DNA of 64,000 nt from JAQBXX01 sp947085325 (GCA_947085325.1 CAMTVY010000013.1:1-64000); one strand, 5' to 3'. Shown: positions 42,773 through 51,304, counted from the first letter of the stretch. Program-made: numbers and translations. The notes: generated from the letters alone by a model not told the origin.

Positions 42773-44683
42773 ATGCCGTACCCGTTACTAGAGAGACTCC
42801 GCACGCCCGCGCAACTGCGTACGTTCGATGAAGCCGAGCTTGCGCCGCTGGCCGCCGAGCTACGGGCGTTTCTGATCGAATCTGTCAGCCATACCGGCGG
42901 GCATCTCTCCGCCGGCCTCGGCGCCGTCGAGCTGGCGATTGCGCTGCACTACGTGTTCAACACCCCCGAGGATCGTCTGGTGTGGGACACCGGCCACCAG
43001 TGCTATCCGCACAAAATACTCACCGGGCGACGCGCGGCCATGGGCAGCCTGCGGCAGAAAGGCGGCCTTGCCGGTTTCCCCAAGCGCGACGAAAGCCCCT
43101 ACGACACCTTTGGCGTCGGCCATGCCGGCACCTCGGTGAGCGCCGCGCTCGGCATGGCGCTTGCCCACGCATTGAAAACACCCTCTCCCCCGGGGGGAGG
43201 TAAGGGTGAGGGCACGCGCAAGACGGTGGCGGTGCTGGGCGACGGCGCCCTCACCGCGGGCATGGCATTCGAGGCGCTGAACCATGCGGGCGATCTCGGC
43301 GCCGACATGCTGGTGATTCTGAACGACAACGACATGTCGATCTCGACCAACGTCGGCGGCATGTCGAATTATCTCGCGCGCGTGCTGTCGGGCAAGGTGT
43401 ATTCCACCATGCGCGAGCGCAGCAAAAAGGTGCTGGGCGTAATGCCGCCGGTGTGGGAGCTGGCGCGGCGCGCGGAAGAGCACATGAAAGGCATGGTGAT
43501 CCCCGGCACGCTGTTTGAAGAGCTGGGCTTCAACTACATCGGCCCCATCGACGGCCACGACCTGCCCACGCTGGTGAAAACCCTGCGCAACCTGCGCGCG
43601 CTCAAGGGGCCGCAGTTCCTGCACGTGGTCACGCGCAAGGGCAAGGGCTACGCGCCGGCCGAGAACGATCCGTGCAGCTATCACGGCGTGGCGGCGTTTG
43701 ACCCCGACAGCGGCGCGCCGCGCAGCAAGAGCGGCGGCGCGCCCAGCTACACACAGATTTTCGGTGACTGGCTGTGCGACATGGCGGCGCGCGACGAGCG
43801 TCTGGTCGCCATCACGCCCGCCATGCGCGAAGGCTCGGGGCTCACCCGCTTTTCCGAGCACTATCCGGCGCGCTATTTCGATGTCGGTATCGCCGAGCAG
43901 CACGCCGTCACGCTGGCTGCGGGTCTCGCATGTGAAGGGCTGAAGCCGGTGGTGGCGATCTATTCCACGTTTTTACAGCGTGCCTATGACCAGCTGATCC
44001 ATGACGTGGCGTTGCAAAACTTGGCGGTACTGTTCGCCATCGACCGCGCCGGCATCGTCGGCCCAGACGGCCCCACCCACGCGGGCAGCTTTGACCTCGG
44101 CTTTATGCGCAGCATTCCGAACATGGTCGTCATGGCGCCGACCGACGCCAATGAATGCCGCGAGATGCTGACCACGGGTTTTATGTATGACGGCCCGGCG
44201 GCGGTGCGTTACCCGCGCGGCCCGGCGCCGTGTACCGTGCTGCAATCCGGTGCCAACAGCCTGCCACTGGGCAAGGCCAGGTTGTGCCGCGAGGGTAAAG
44301 GCGTCGCCTTGCTGGTGTTCGGCGCCCTGCTGGAGCCCGCCATGGAGGCCGCGCAGGCGCTCAATGCCACCGTGGTCAACATGCGCTTCATCAAGCCGCT
44401 CGATGAAGTGATGGTGATGCAGCTGGCGGCGCAGCATGCGCTGCTGGTCACGCTGGAAGACAACGCCGTGCAGGGCGGCGCCGGCAGTGCGGTGAACGAA
44501 TGCCTGGCCGCGCAAGGCCTGGGCAACACCATTATCAATCTGGGGCTGCCGGACGCGTTTCTCGATCAGGGCACGCGCGCTGAATTGCTCGCGGCATGCG
44601 GTCTCGATACCGGCGGCATACTGCGCACTGTACGCAAACACTTTGAAACACAGTGCCAGGTCGCGCCGGTTAAAGTAAAATAG
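42773..44683 (+). CDS. dxs: 1-deoxy-D-xylulose-5-phosphate synthase (with REP-like insert)
   Basis: Dxs condenses pyruvate and glyceraldehyde 3-phosphate with thiamine diphosphate, the first step of the MEP isoprenoid route and a precursor for thiazole. HTGGHLSAGLGAVELAIALH, DTGHQCYPHKILTGR, GDGALTAGMAFEALNHAG (ThDP motif) and DVGIAEQHAVT are intact. The protein is 636 residues, about 16 more than the E. coli enzyme. The extra piece, TPSPPGGGKGEGT near residues 136-148, is encoded by a REP-like sequence inserted in frame in a loop before the ThDP motif. Confidence 0.96.
   Translation: MPYPLLERLRTPAQLRTFDEAELAPLAAELRAFLIESVSHTGGHLSAGLGAVELAIALHYVFNTPEDRLVWDTGHQCYPHKILTGRRAAMGSLRQKGGLAGFPKRDESPYDTFGVGHAGTSVSAALGMALAHALKTPSPPGGGKGEGTRKTVAVLGDGALTAGMAFEALNHAGDLGADMLVILNDNDMSISTNVGGMSNYLARVLSGKVYSTMRERSKKVLGVMPPVWELARRAEEHMKGMVIPGTLFEELGFNYIGPIDGHDLPTLVKTLRNLRALKGPQFLHVVTRKGKGYAPAENDPCSYHGVAAFDPDSGAPRSKSGGAPSYTQIFGDWLCDMAARDERLVAITPAMREGSGLTRFSEHYPARYFDVGIAEQHAVTLAAGLACEGLKPVVAIYSTFLQRAYDQLIHDVALQNLAVLFAIDRAGIVGPDGPTHAGSFDLGFMRSIPNMVVMAPTDANECREMLTTGFMYDGPAAVRYPRGPAPCTVLQSGANSLPLGKARLCREGKGVALLVFGALLEPAMEAAQALNATVVNMRFIKPLDEVMVMQLAAQHALLVTLEDNAVQGGAGSAVNECLAAQGLGNTIINLGLPDAFLDQGTRAELLAACGLDTGGILRTVRKHFETQCQVAPVKVK
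43181..43213. repeat. REP-like palindrome inside dxs
   Basis: CCCTCTCCCCCGGGGGGAGG followed by TAAGGGTGAGGGC has the same design as the repeat at 48616-48650 (CCTCTCCCTCCGGGAGAGG then TTGGGGTGAGGG). It lies in frame and keeps the reading frame of dxs. Confidence 0.8.
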
Positions 44684-44687
44684 CACC

Positions 44688-45071
44688 GTGTCCGCGCAAT
44701 ACACCCTCAAGATACTCACCGACTTCGCCTCGGCGCACACCCTGCGCGACTATCCCGGCGACTGCCGCCGCATGCACGGTCACAACTGGAAGCTGGAAGT
44801 AGAGGTGGCGGCCAACCGGCTGGACGATACCGGCATGGGTGTGGATTTTCGCGTCATCAAGAACGCCGCGCGCGATCTCGCCAAGACGCTGGATCACTAT
44901 TACCTTAACGATATTCCGCCGTTCGACAAGATCAACCCGACGGCGGAAAACATCGCCGCCTATTTTTATACCGGCCTGTCACAAACCCTGAACAAACCCA
45001 ATCTGCGCGTGAGCGCAGTCACCCTGTGGGAAACCGACCGCGCCTGCGTGCGTTATACCGAGCAGGCGTAA
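44688..45071 (+). CDS. queD: 6-carboxytetrahydropterin synthase QueD
   Basis: The start is GTG, four bases after the dxs stop. The 127-residue protein has zinc His in SAH and HGHNW, the catalytic Cys in GDCRRMHGH and the acidic Glu near the C-terminus (LWETDRACVRY). QueD makes carboxytetrahydropterin in queuosine (tRNA) synthesis. Length fits. A dxs-queD order is unusual but may simply be chance. Confidence 0.92.
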   Translation: MSAQYTLKILTDFASAHTLRDYPGDCRRMHGHNWKLEVEVAANRLDDTGMGVDFRVIKNAARDLAKTLDHYYLNDIPPFDKINPTAENIAAYFYTGLSQTLNKPNLRVSAVTLWETDRACVRYTEQA

Positions 45072-45085
45072 GGTATACGCACAGC

Positions 45086-45742
45086 CTAGTGCTTCTGCTT
45101 CAGCAGCATCACCTGGCCGTTATTCTGCATTTCGAGGCGGCTCAGAAACGACATCCCGAGCAACACCTCTGACGGTGAGAGACCTTCGATCACCATGCCA
45201 TCCACTTCGCGCAGATCGATGTCGCCCAGCTTGACCCTGGAAAGCTTGACCTGATAGGCGGGTGCGAGGCCGGAGGCGGTCGAGGCCGTGACGGGCTGCC
45301 CGTCGAGTTTGTAGTTGATGCCGAGCCGCTTTGCCTCAACGGAGTTCATTGCCACCAGCGTGGCGCCGGTGTCGACCAGAAAATTCACGGTCAGGCCATT
45401 GATGGTACCTACCGTGGCAAACATGCCCTGCGGGCTGCGGAAAATCGTGACGCTGGTGTGCGGAGGTGCGGCGAGGCGTGTATGCACCTCACTGCCGAGG
45501 GCGTAGTTTTTTTGCCTGCCTTCGATTTCCAGCACGGCCTCGTTGCTGGTGGCGCTGATGAGCTTGACGCCTTCGGGGCTGGTTTCACCCACGTTGAGTG
45601 CTTGTTGTTTGCCATCGATGACCACAATGGCTTTGTGTTTGAACAGACCAAGGACTATTACGCTGTTGACGGCGAACAGCGTCGGGCTTGCGAGCAGCAG
45701 CGCCAGACTGATGATGAATTTGCCGGTAGCAGAGCAAGGCAT
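45086..45742 (-). CDS. Retropepsin-like aspartic protease, exported
   Basis: ATG at 45742 gives 218 residues with a signal peptide (about residues 1-24, ending LFA). The C-terminal half has the retropepsin motif FLVDTGATLVAMN followed by AKRLGI, VKLGDIDL and VLLGMSFLSRLE, characteristic of the clan AA TIGR02281-type proteases. One DTGA motif per chain means it must dimerise. The gene is divergent from the amidotransferase-like gene with only 12 bases between start codons. Confidence 0.88.
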   Translation of the reverse strand: MPCSATGKFIISLALLLASPTLFAVNSVIVLGLFKHKAIVVIDGKQQALNVGETSPEGVKLISATSNEAVLEIEGRQKNYALGSEVHTRLAAPPHTSVTIFRSPQGMFATVGTINGLTVNFLVDTGATLVAMNSVEAKRLGINYKLDGQPVTASTASGLAPAYQVKLSRVKLGDIDLREVDGMVIEGLSPSEVLLGMSFLSRLEMQNNGQVMLLKQKH

Positions 45743-45754
45743 AAGGCATTTATT

Positions 45755-46468
45755 ATGCGCCGTATGAAGCCGGTGCGCATCTTCCGTCATATCGCCAATG
45801 AAGGGCCTGGCTACTTCGCCACGGTGCTGGAGCGGCGCGCTATCCCCTTGCAGCTCATACGCGTCGATCAGGGCGATGCCATCCCGCCCGGGGTGGACGA
45901 CTGCGCCGGGCTGGTGTTCATGGGCGGCACGATGAGCGTGAACGATGACCTGCCGTGGATAGCCGAGGCGCTTGCGCTGATTCGCCGCGCCGCGCAGGCC
46001 GGCATACCGGTGTTGGGCCATTGTCTCGGCGGCCAGTTGATCAGCAAGGCCCTGGGCGGTGTGGTGCGCGCCAATGCCGTGCAGGAGTTCGGCTGGCATG
46101 CCGTGCAACGCGTGGACAAACCTGTGGCGCACGACTGGTTGGGGCAGTTGCCGTCCGAGTTCGACGTGTTTCATTGGCATGGCGAGACGTTCAGTCTGCC
46201 CCAGGATGCAACACTGCTGCTGACCAGTGCCCATTGTGCGCATCAGGCATTTGTGTGGCGCAACATGCTGGCCCTGCAATGCCATGTGGAGATGACGGCG
46301 GACATGGTGCGCGACTGGGCGGTACACAGCGATCATGAGATGGCCGCGCCCGGCGCGGGTGTGCAGAGCGCACAGCAGATGCAGCAGAACCTTACGTCCA
46401 GAGTGGCCGCCCTCCAGCGTGTAGCGGACGTGCTGTATGAGCGCTGGCTGCGTTGTCTGGTGACATGA
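45755..46468 (+). CDS. Class I glutamine amidotransferase-like protein
   Basis: From ATG 45755 (or 45764) the product has about 237 residues. GLVFMGGTMSVND, the nucleophile Cys in GHCLGGQLIS and the catalytic His-Glu in CHVEM fit the GATase1 (GMP-synthase-like) family. It lacks a synthetase domain, so the amide acceptor is unknown; related proteins act on gamma-glutamyl compounds. The start lies almost against the divergent protease start, and no clear ribosome-binding site is seen. Confidence 0.88.
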   Translation: MRRMKPVRIFRHIANEGPGYFATVLERRAIPLQLIRVDQGDAIPPGVDDCAGLVFMGGTMSVNDDLPWIAEALALIRRAAQAGIPVLGHCLGGQLISKALGGVVRANAVQEFGWHAVQRVDKPVAHDWLGQLPSEFDVFHWHGETFSLPQDATLLLTSAHCAHQAFVWRNMLALQCHVEMTADMVRDWAVHSDHEMAAPGAGVQSAQQMQQNLTSRVAALQRVADVLYERWLRCLVT

Positions 46469-46505
46469 CTGCGCAGGCAGGCGCGTAAAAACACCCGCGC
46501 TGCTA

Positions 46506-46534
46506 TTGACACGGTAGCAGGATGCCCAAATAAT
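46506..46534 (+). promoter_or_regulatory. Sigma-70 promoter of cspA
   Basis: A perfect TTGACA (46506-46511) is followed after 17 bases by AATAAT (46529-46534). Transcription should start near 46541, giving a 5' leader of about 160 bases before the cspA ATG, as in cold-shock genes where the leader folds differently at low temperature. Confidence 0.75.
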
Positions 46535-46699
46535 CAGGACGTTGTGCGTTTATATGGCTGGGCCGAGTGAGTCTTGCGCGCGTGGTTTCAGGGCGTGGCA
46601 GGAGGTGCCAGACCATGCGAACCTCGTTGCCGGACATGCGGGTGCACGTCGGGCGTACGGGCAAGAGACAGTGCAGTTATAACTTAAGGGGTTGTCTGT

Positions 46700-46903
46700 A
46701 TGAGTCTTGGTACGGTGAAGTGGTTCAATGACAGCAAGGGTTTTGGCTTTATTACACCGAATGATGGCAGCGAGGATGTGTTTGTGCACTACTCCGCCAT
46801 CGAGGCTGAAGGCTTCAAGACGCTGACGCAGGGCCAGACGGTCGAGTTTGAAACGACTACCGGGCCGAAGGGATTGCAGGCGGCACACGTCAAGCCCGCC
46901 TGA
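46700..46903 (+). CDS. cspA: Cold-shock protein of the CspA family
   Basis: The 67-residue OB-fold protein has both RNA-binding motifs: KGFGFI (RNP1, residues 14-19) and VFVHYSAI (RNP2, about 27-34). It acts as an RNA chaperone. The long untranslated leader and a perfect -35 box fit a cold-regulated or highly expressed gene. A family-wide letter (CspA, CspD, CspE) cannot be fixed from sequence alone. Confidence 0.93.
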   Translation: MSLGTVKWFNDSKGFGFITPNDGSEDVFVHYSAIEAEGFKTLTQGQTVEFETTTGPKGLQAAHVKPA

Positions 46904-47155
46904 GCGGGCCGTGGGGTGTGCGGCTCACTGCCACAGGCAGGTGAGCGCATCGGCGAAGCGATGGCTGCTTGGCCTGTGTCTGCAACAGGCCGACCGAAGC
47001 GCAAGGCTGTTTTGTAACAGCCTGCGGGGGCTCGCCTTGATTTTACGCTGACTATTCTTCCCCAACGCGCTGCTCGCCCCGCCCAGGCGGTGGCATACTG
47101 GTAAAGTGTGCGGGTCTGCTGGGTTCAGGCACGCAGTGATTTTCAGGAAAGACAC
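46904..47155. other. cspA-lptM gap with hairpins
   Basis: A hairpin with one bulge (GCTCACTGCC/GGCAGGTGAGC, about 46922-46945) follows the cspA stop and may stop transcription. A perfect 7-bp hairpin, GGCTGTT/AACAGCC with TTGT loop, is at 47005-47022. No gene is seen in these 252 bases. Confidence 0.45.
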
Positions 47156-47296
47156 ATGACCATTACCAAGATCAATAGCCTGTTGCTCGCTGTCACGCTG
47201 TTTGCGGCCGTTGCCTTGAGCGGCTGCGGACAGAAGGGCGATCTGTATCTGCCGGATCGCTGGCAAGATCAGCCCGTGACTACCTCCGGCCGCTAA
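47156..47296 (+). CDS. lptM: LptM-type small lipoprotein
   Basis: ATG 47156 follows CAGGAAAG. The 46-residue product has a lipoprotein signal with lipobox LSGC, then GQKGDLYLPDR, which matches the CGQKGPLYLP motif of LptM (YifL). LptM helps LptD fold in lipopolysaccharide export. The gene precedes lysA by 36 bases, the standard gammaproteobacterial order. Confidence 0.9.
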   Translation: MTITKINSLLLAVTLFAAVALSGCGQKGDLYLPDRWQDQPVTTSGR

Positions 47297-47332
47297 GCAA
47301 GGCCGCGCGCGGGTAGCGCGCCACACGTCATT

Positions 47333-48583
47333 ATGGATTACTTTCACTATTACAACGGACGCCTGTATGCCGAGGGCGTCGATCTCGCTGCGGTCGCCGC
47401 GACGCACGGCACGCCCTGTTACGTCTACTCGCGTGCCGCAGTGGAGGCAGGCTTTCGTGCCTTTGACGAAGCGTTGGCGGTCCATCCCCACGGCCATCTG
47501 GTGTGCTATGCGGTCAAGGCCAACCCCAATCTCGCCGTGCTCAACTGTCTGGCGCGGCTGGGCGCGGGGTTCGATGTCGTCTCCGGTGGCGAATTGGCGC
47601 GCGTACTGGCGGCGGGCGGTGATGCGGGCAAGGTGGTATTTTCCGGTGTCGGCAAGCGCCCCGACGAGATGCGCGAGGCGCTCACGGCCGGCATCCGCTG
47701 CTTCAATGTTGAATCTGCGCCGGAGCTTGAACGGCTGAACGAGGTGGCGGGCGCGCTCGGCAAGCGTGCGCCGGTCGCGCTGCGCGTCAACCCCGATGTG
47801 GATGCGCGCACCCATCCGTATATTGCCACCGGTCTCGCAGACAGCAAGTTCGGCATTCCCATCGCCATGGCGCCGGAGGTCTATGCCCGGGCAGCGGCAC
47901 TGCCGCATATCGAGATCGTTGGGGTGGATTGCCACATCGGCTCGCAACTGACTGACACCGCGCCGTTCGTGGCGGCGGCCGAGCGGGTGCTGGCGCTGGT
48001 GGATGCGCTGGCACGGCAGGGCATCATCCTGCATGAGCTGGATCTGGGGGGCGGATTGGGCATTCCCTATCAGGGCGAAACGCTACCCGCGCCGCAAGCC
48101 TATGTTGCAGCGCTGCTGGGCGCCGTGGGCGATCGTGCCTGCACCCTGCTCATTGAGCCGGGGCGCGCCATCATCGGCAATGCGGGCCTGCTGCTCACGC
48201 GGGTGGAGTATCTCAAGCTCAATGACGCGAAAAATTTTGCCGTGGTCGACGCCGCCATGAATGATCTGATGCGCCCGGCGCTGTATGACGCCTGGCATGC
48301 GATTGAGCCGGTGCAGCCGCGCGCCGCGCCCGAGAGCGTGTATGACGTGGTCGGGCCGGTGTGCGAGAGCGGTGACTTCCTCGGCACTGCGCGCAGGCTG
48401 GCGCTGGAGCCGGGCGACCTGCTTGCCATTCGCTCTGCGGGCGCCTACGGCATGAGCATGAGCTCCAATTACAACACCCGCCCGCGCGCCGCGGAGGTGA
48501 TGGTTGACGGTACGCAGGCCCATCTGGTGCGGACGCGTGAAACGGTGCCGGAGCTATTCGCCGCTGAACGCCTGCTGCCTTGA
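47333..48583 (+). CDS. lysA: Diaminopimelate decarboxylase
   Basis: LysA makes lysine from meso-diaminopimelate. The 416-residue PLP enzyme has the lysine motif CYAVKANPNLAVL, the Gly-rich DLGGGLGIPY region, HIGSQLTD, EPGRAIIGNAG and the active Cys in GPVCESGDFLG. It is followed by REP-like repeats and hslV; dapF is not next to it here. Confidence 0.96.
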   Translation: MDYFHYYNGRLYAEGVDLAAVAATHGTPCYVYSRAAVEAGFRAFDEALAVHPHGHLVCYAVKANPNLAVLNCLARLGAGFDVVSGGELARVLAAGGDAGKVVFSGVGKRPDEMREALTAGIRCFNVESAPELERLNEVAGALGKRAPVALRVNPDVDARTHPYIATGLADSKFGIPIAMAPEVYARAAALPHIEIVGVDCHIGSQLTDTAPFVAAAERVLALVDALARQGIILHELDLGGGLGIPYQGETLPAPQAYVAALLGAVGDRACTLLIEPGRAIIGNAGLLLTRVEYLKLNDAKNFAVVDAAMNDLMRPALYDAWHAIEPVQPRAAPESVYDVVGPVCESGDFLGTARRLALEPGDLLAIRSAGAYGMSMSSNYNTRPRAAEVMVDGTQAHLVRTRETVPELFAAERLLP

Positions 48584-48605
48584 GTTACAATATGTATAAA
48601 GTCGC

Positions 48606-48720
48606 CTCTAAAAATCCCCTCTCCCTCCGGGAGAGGGTTGGGGTGAGGGGGTAAATACACGAATTTCGTCCCCTCATCCTCGCCTTCCCCCTCCGGGCGA
48701 AGGAGTTTCCAGTTTTTAGA
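48606..48720. repeat. Inverted pair of REP-like sequences between lysA and hslV
   Basis: A first palindrome (48616-48650, stem CCTCTCCC/GGGAGAGG) with tail TTGGGGTGAGGG is followed by an inverted, less perfect one (about 48669-48706). The outer flanks read CTCTAAAAAT on the left and TTTTTAGA on the right, the same end sequence as the elements at 50629 and 52042. Confidence 0.75.
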
Positions 48721-48754
48721 AGTGCCCGTAAAGTATTAACACAGGAATTCAACA

Positions 48755-49300
48755 GTGGAACAATTGCACGGAACGACGATAGTGTCAGTGCGCCGCAACG
48801 GCAAGGTGGTGGTCGGCGGTGACGGGCAGGTGTCGATGGGCAATACCGTGATGAAAAGCAACGCCCGCAAGGTGCGGCGGCTGTATCACGACCAGGTCAT
48901 CGCCGGGTTTGCCGGCGGCACCGCCGATGCCTTCACGCTGTTTGAGCGTTTCGAGGGCAAGCTGGAGAAGCATCAGGGCAACCTCACGCGCGCGGCGGTC
49001 GAGCTGGCCAAGGACTGGCGCACCGACCGCATGCTGCGGCGGCTGGAGGCATTGCTGCTGGTGGCTGACAAAAGCGTCTCGCTCATCATCTCCGGCAATG
49101 GCGATGTCATCGAGCCGGAAAACGGCCTCATGGCTATCGGCTCCGGCGGCCCCTACGCGCAAGCTGCTGCGCGCGCCCTGCTCGAAAACAGCGAACTCGA
49201 CGCGCTTGCGATTGTTGAGCGCAGCCTCATGATTGCCGCCGACATCTGTGTGTTCACCAATTGCAATATCACCGTAGAAGAACTTGTTGCAACCGCTTGA
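48755..49300 (+). CDS. hslV: ATP-dependent protease subunit HslV
   Basis: GTG 48755 is preceded by AGGA. The 181-residue proteasome-like peptidase has the N-terminal nucleophile Thr in the TTIVSVRR segment (after a short propeptide MEQLHG), GDGQVSMGNTVMK and GFAGGTADAFTLFERFE. It forms a double ring capped by HslU. The upstream repeat separates it from lysA; no clear sigma-32 promoter was seen. Confidence 0.97.
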   Translation: MEQLHGTTIVSVRRNGKVVVGGDGQVSMGNTVMKSNARKVRRLYHDQVIAGFAGGTADAFTLFERFEGKLEKHQGNLTRAAVELAKDWRTDRMLRRLEALLLVADKSVSLIISGNGDVIEPENGLMAIGSGGPYAQAAARALLENSELDALAIVERSLMIAADICVFTNCNITVEELVATA

Positions 49301-49308
49301 GTCCTGAC

Positions 49309-50628
49309 ATGTCCCTGACCCCGCAGCAAATCGTCCACGAGCTGGACAAGCATATCATCGGCCAGGCCGCCGCCAAGCGCGCCGTTGCCATTGCCCTGCG
49401 CAACCGCTGGCGCCGCAACCAGGTGGAGGAGTCGCTGCGCAATGAAATCACGCCCAAGAATATCCTGATGATCGGGCCGACCGGCGTCGGCAAGACCGAA
49501 ATTGCGCGGCGGCTGGCAAAGCTCGCCCACGCGCCGTTTCTCAAGATCGAAGCCACCAAGTTCACCGAGGTGGGCTATGTCGGCCGCGACGTCGAATCCA
49601 TCATCCGTGATCTGGTCGATACCGCGATCAAGATGACGCGCGAGGAAGAAATAAAAAAGGTGCGCCCACGCGCCGAGGAGAGCGCCGAGGAGCGCATACT
49701 CGACATCCTGTTGCGTCCGGCGCGTGTGGATTCCCCGGTGGTACAGGACGAGCCTGCCACACGCCAGATATTCCGCAAGAAACTGCGCGAAGGCGCGCTC
49801 GATGAGCGCGAGATCGAGGTCGATCTGAGTGTTGCGCCCATGGGGGTCGAGATCATGGCCCCGCCGGGCATGGAGGAGATGAGCAACCAGTTGCAGAGCA
49901 TGTTCCAGAATCTGGCGGGCGCACGCACCCGCACGCGCAAGCTGCGGGTGAAGGAAGCCTTCAAGCTGCTAACCGACGAGGCCGCCGCCAAGCTCATTGA
50001 CGAAGAGGCGCTGAAGGCGCGCGCACTGCACAGCGTCGAGCAAAACGGCATTGTGTTTATCGACGAGATCGACAAGATCGCCAAGCGCGCTGAGTATGCC
50101 GGTGCGGATGTGTCGCGCGAGGGCGTGCAGCGCGACCTGTTGCCGCTGGTCGAGGGCAGCACGGTGTCCACCAAGCACGGCATGGTGAAGACCGACCATA
50201 TCCTGTTCATCGCGTCCGGCGCGTTTCATGTCGCCAAGCCCTCGGATCTGATTCCGGAATTACAGGGCCGCTTGCCGATCCGCGTGGAAATGGACGCGCT
50301 CGGCGCGGAAGATTTTGTGCGCATCCTGACCGAGCCCGACGCCTCGCTGACTCGGCAGTACATCGCCTTGCTCGCAACCGAAGGTGTGGCGCTGAGCTTC
50401 ACCAAGGACGGCATCGCGCGGCTGGCCGAAGTGGCATGGAAGGTGAACGAGCGCACGGAAAACATCGGCGCGCGCCGCCTGCATACGGTGATGGAACGCC
50501 TGCTGGAGACGATCTCGTTCGAGGCATCGGATAAGGACGGCACCCGGCTCGAGGTCAATGCCGCCTATGTGGATGAGCATCTCGGCAAGCTGGTCGAGGA
50601 TGAAGACCTGACGCGTTACATCCTGTAG
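49309..50628 (+). CDS. hslU: ATP-dependent protease ATPase subunit HslU
   Basis: ATG 49309 (MSLTPQQIV) gives 439 residues; the frame is open upstream but the extension overlaps hslV. HIIGQAAAKRAVAIALRNRWRR, Walker A GPTGVGKTEIARR, the I-domain (about 110-240), Walker B IVFIDEIDKIAKR and the C-terminal LVEDEDLTRYIL tail that docks into HslV are present. The stop lies in a 7-base repeat that flanks the element at 50629. Confidence 0.97.
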   Translation: MSLTPQQIVHELDKHIIGQAAAKRAVAIALRNRWRRNQVEESLRNEITPKNILMIGPTGVGKTEIARRLAKLAHAPFLKIEATKFTEVGYVGRDVESIIRDLVDTAIKMTREEEIKKVRPRAEESAEERILDILLRPARVDSPVVQDEPATRQIFRKKLREGALDEREIEVDLSVAPMGVEIMAPPGMEEMSNQLQSMFQNLAGARTRTRKLRVKEAFKLLTDEAAAKLIDEEALKARALHSVEQNGIVFIDEIDKIAKRAEYAGADVSREGVQRDLLPLVEGSTVSTKHGMVKTDHILFIASGAFHVAKPSDLIPELQGRLPIRVEMDALGAEDFVRILTEPDASLTRQYIALLATEGVALSFTKDGIARLAEVAWKVNERTENIGARRLHTVMERLLETISFEASDKDGTRLEVNAAYVDEHLGKLVEDEDLTRYIL

Positions 50629-50767
50629 GGCATCTCTAAAAATGCGTCTTTTGCTTCAATACTGCGTTGCAGCTTGTCTCCGCTGCTCACATACTGGCGT
50701 GTATGCTGCGCTGCTCGCCTGCGCTGCGCCTTGTCTTGAAGCAAAATCCATCATTTTTAGAGACGCC
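50629..50767. mobile_element. Terminal-inverted-repeat element behind hslU (MITE-like)
   Basis: Ends read GGCATCTCTAAAAATG and, inverted, GGCGTCTCTAAAAATG; the similarity continues to TTTTGCTTC on both sides (about 30 bp). CCTGTAG occurs at 50622-50628 and again at 50767-50773, fitting a 6-7 base target duplication. The 139-base element has no coding capacity. Confidence 0.7.
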
Positions 50768-50780
50768 CTGTAGCGCCACC

Positions 50781-51158
50781 ATGGCAGACGAACCCAACAA
50801 ACCGCGTCCGATAGAAATCAATCTGCATCAGAAGTCGCGCGTGCTCGAAGTCAGCTTCGACGACGGTGCGCATTTCAACCTGTCGTGCGAATACCTGCGC
50901 GTCCATTCGCCGTCAGCCGAGGTGCGTGGTCACGGGCCGGGGCAGGAAGTGTTGCAGGTCGGCAAGGAACAGGTCAACATTAGCGCGATTGATCCGGTAG
51001 GCAGCTACGCCGTGCGCCTGCACTTTGACGACGGGCACAATACCGGGCTGTACTCCTGGCGCTATCTGTACGAGCTCGGTGCCCAGCATGAAGAGAAATG
51101 GCGTGATTATCTGGCGCGCCTGCAACAGGCGGGTGTGACCCGTTCGGCTGACTCATGA
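50781..51158 (+). CDS. DUF971 / GBBH-like N-terminal-domain protein
   Basis: MADEPNKP at 50781 gives 125 residues. IEINLHQKSRVLEVSFDDGAHF, LSCEYLRVHSPSAEV and YAVRLHFDDGHNTGLYSWRYLYEL define the domain, which in some proteins binds zinc through Cys and His. The function of the stand-alone form is unknown. It lies between hslU and ubiE, its usual place. A longer upstream frame is encoded by the mobile element and is rejected. Confidence 0.9.
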   Translation: MADEPNKPRPIEINLHQKSRVLEVSFDDGAHFNLSCEYLRVHSPSAEVRGHGPGQEVLQVGKEQVNISAIDPVGSYAVRLHFDDGHNTGLYSWRYLYELGAQHEEKWRDYLARLQQAGVTRSADS

Positions 51159-51191
51159 GTTCATTGTTAAAATTATGCTCTCTGCTACGTT

Positions 51192-51294
51192 CCCGCCCCT
51201 TGTTTAGGGGGCGGGACAGGGTGGGGGTAGAGTTAACAGGGTTGTTACTCAGGAGACACCTTGTCAGCAGTGTGCCCTTACTTGGTGTCTCCTG
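51192..51294. repeat. Palindromic repeat, copy B (upstream of ubiE)
   Basis: Nearly the same 103-base sequence as 27315-27418: a C-rich/G-rich hairpin (51192-51214), ACAGGGTGGGGGTAG, then CAGGAGACACC and GGTGTCTCCTG as an 11-bp stem (51250-51294). The element ends ten bases before the ubiE ATG. Confidence 0.85.
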
Positions 51295-51304
51295 AGGCGG
51301 CGCT

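Noticed and set aside
50667..50780. N-terminal extension of the DUF971 protein
   Set aside because: The extra 38 residues are encoded by the terminal-inverted-repeat element, and the family normally starts at the MADEP position.
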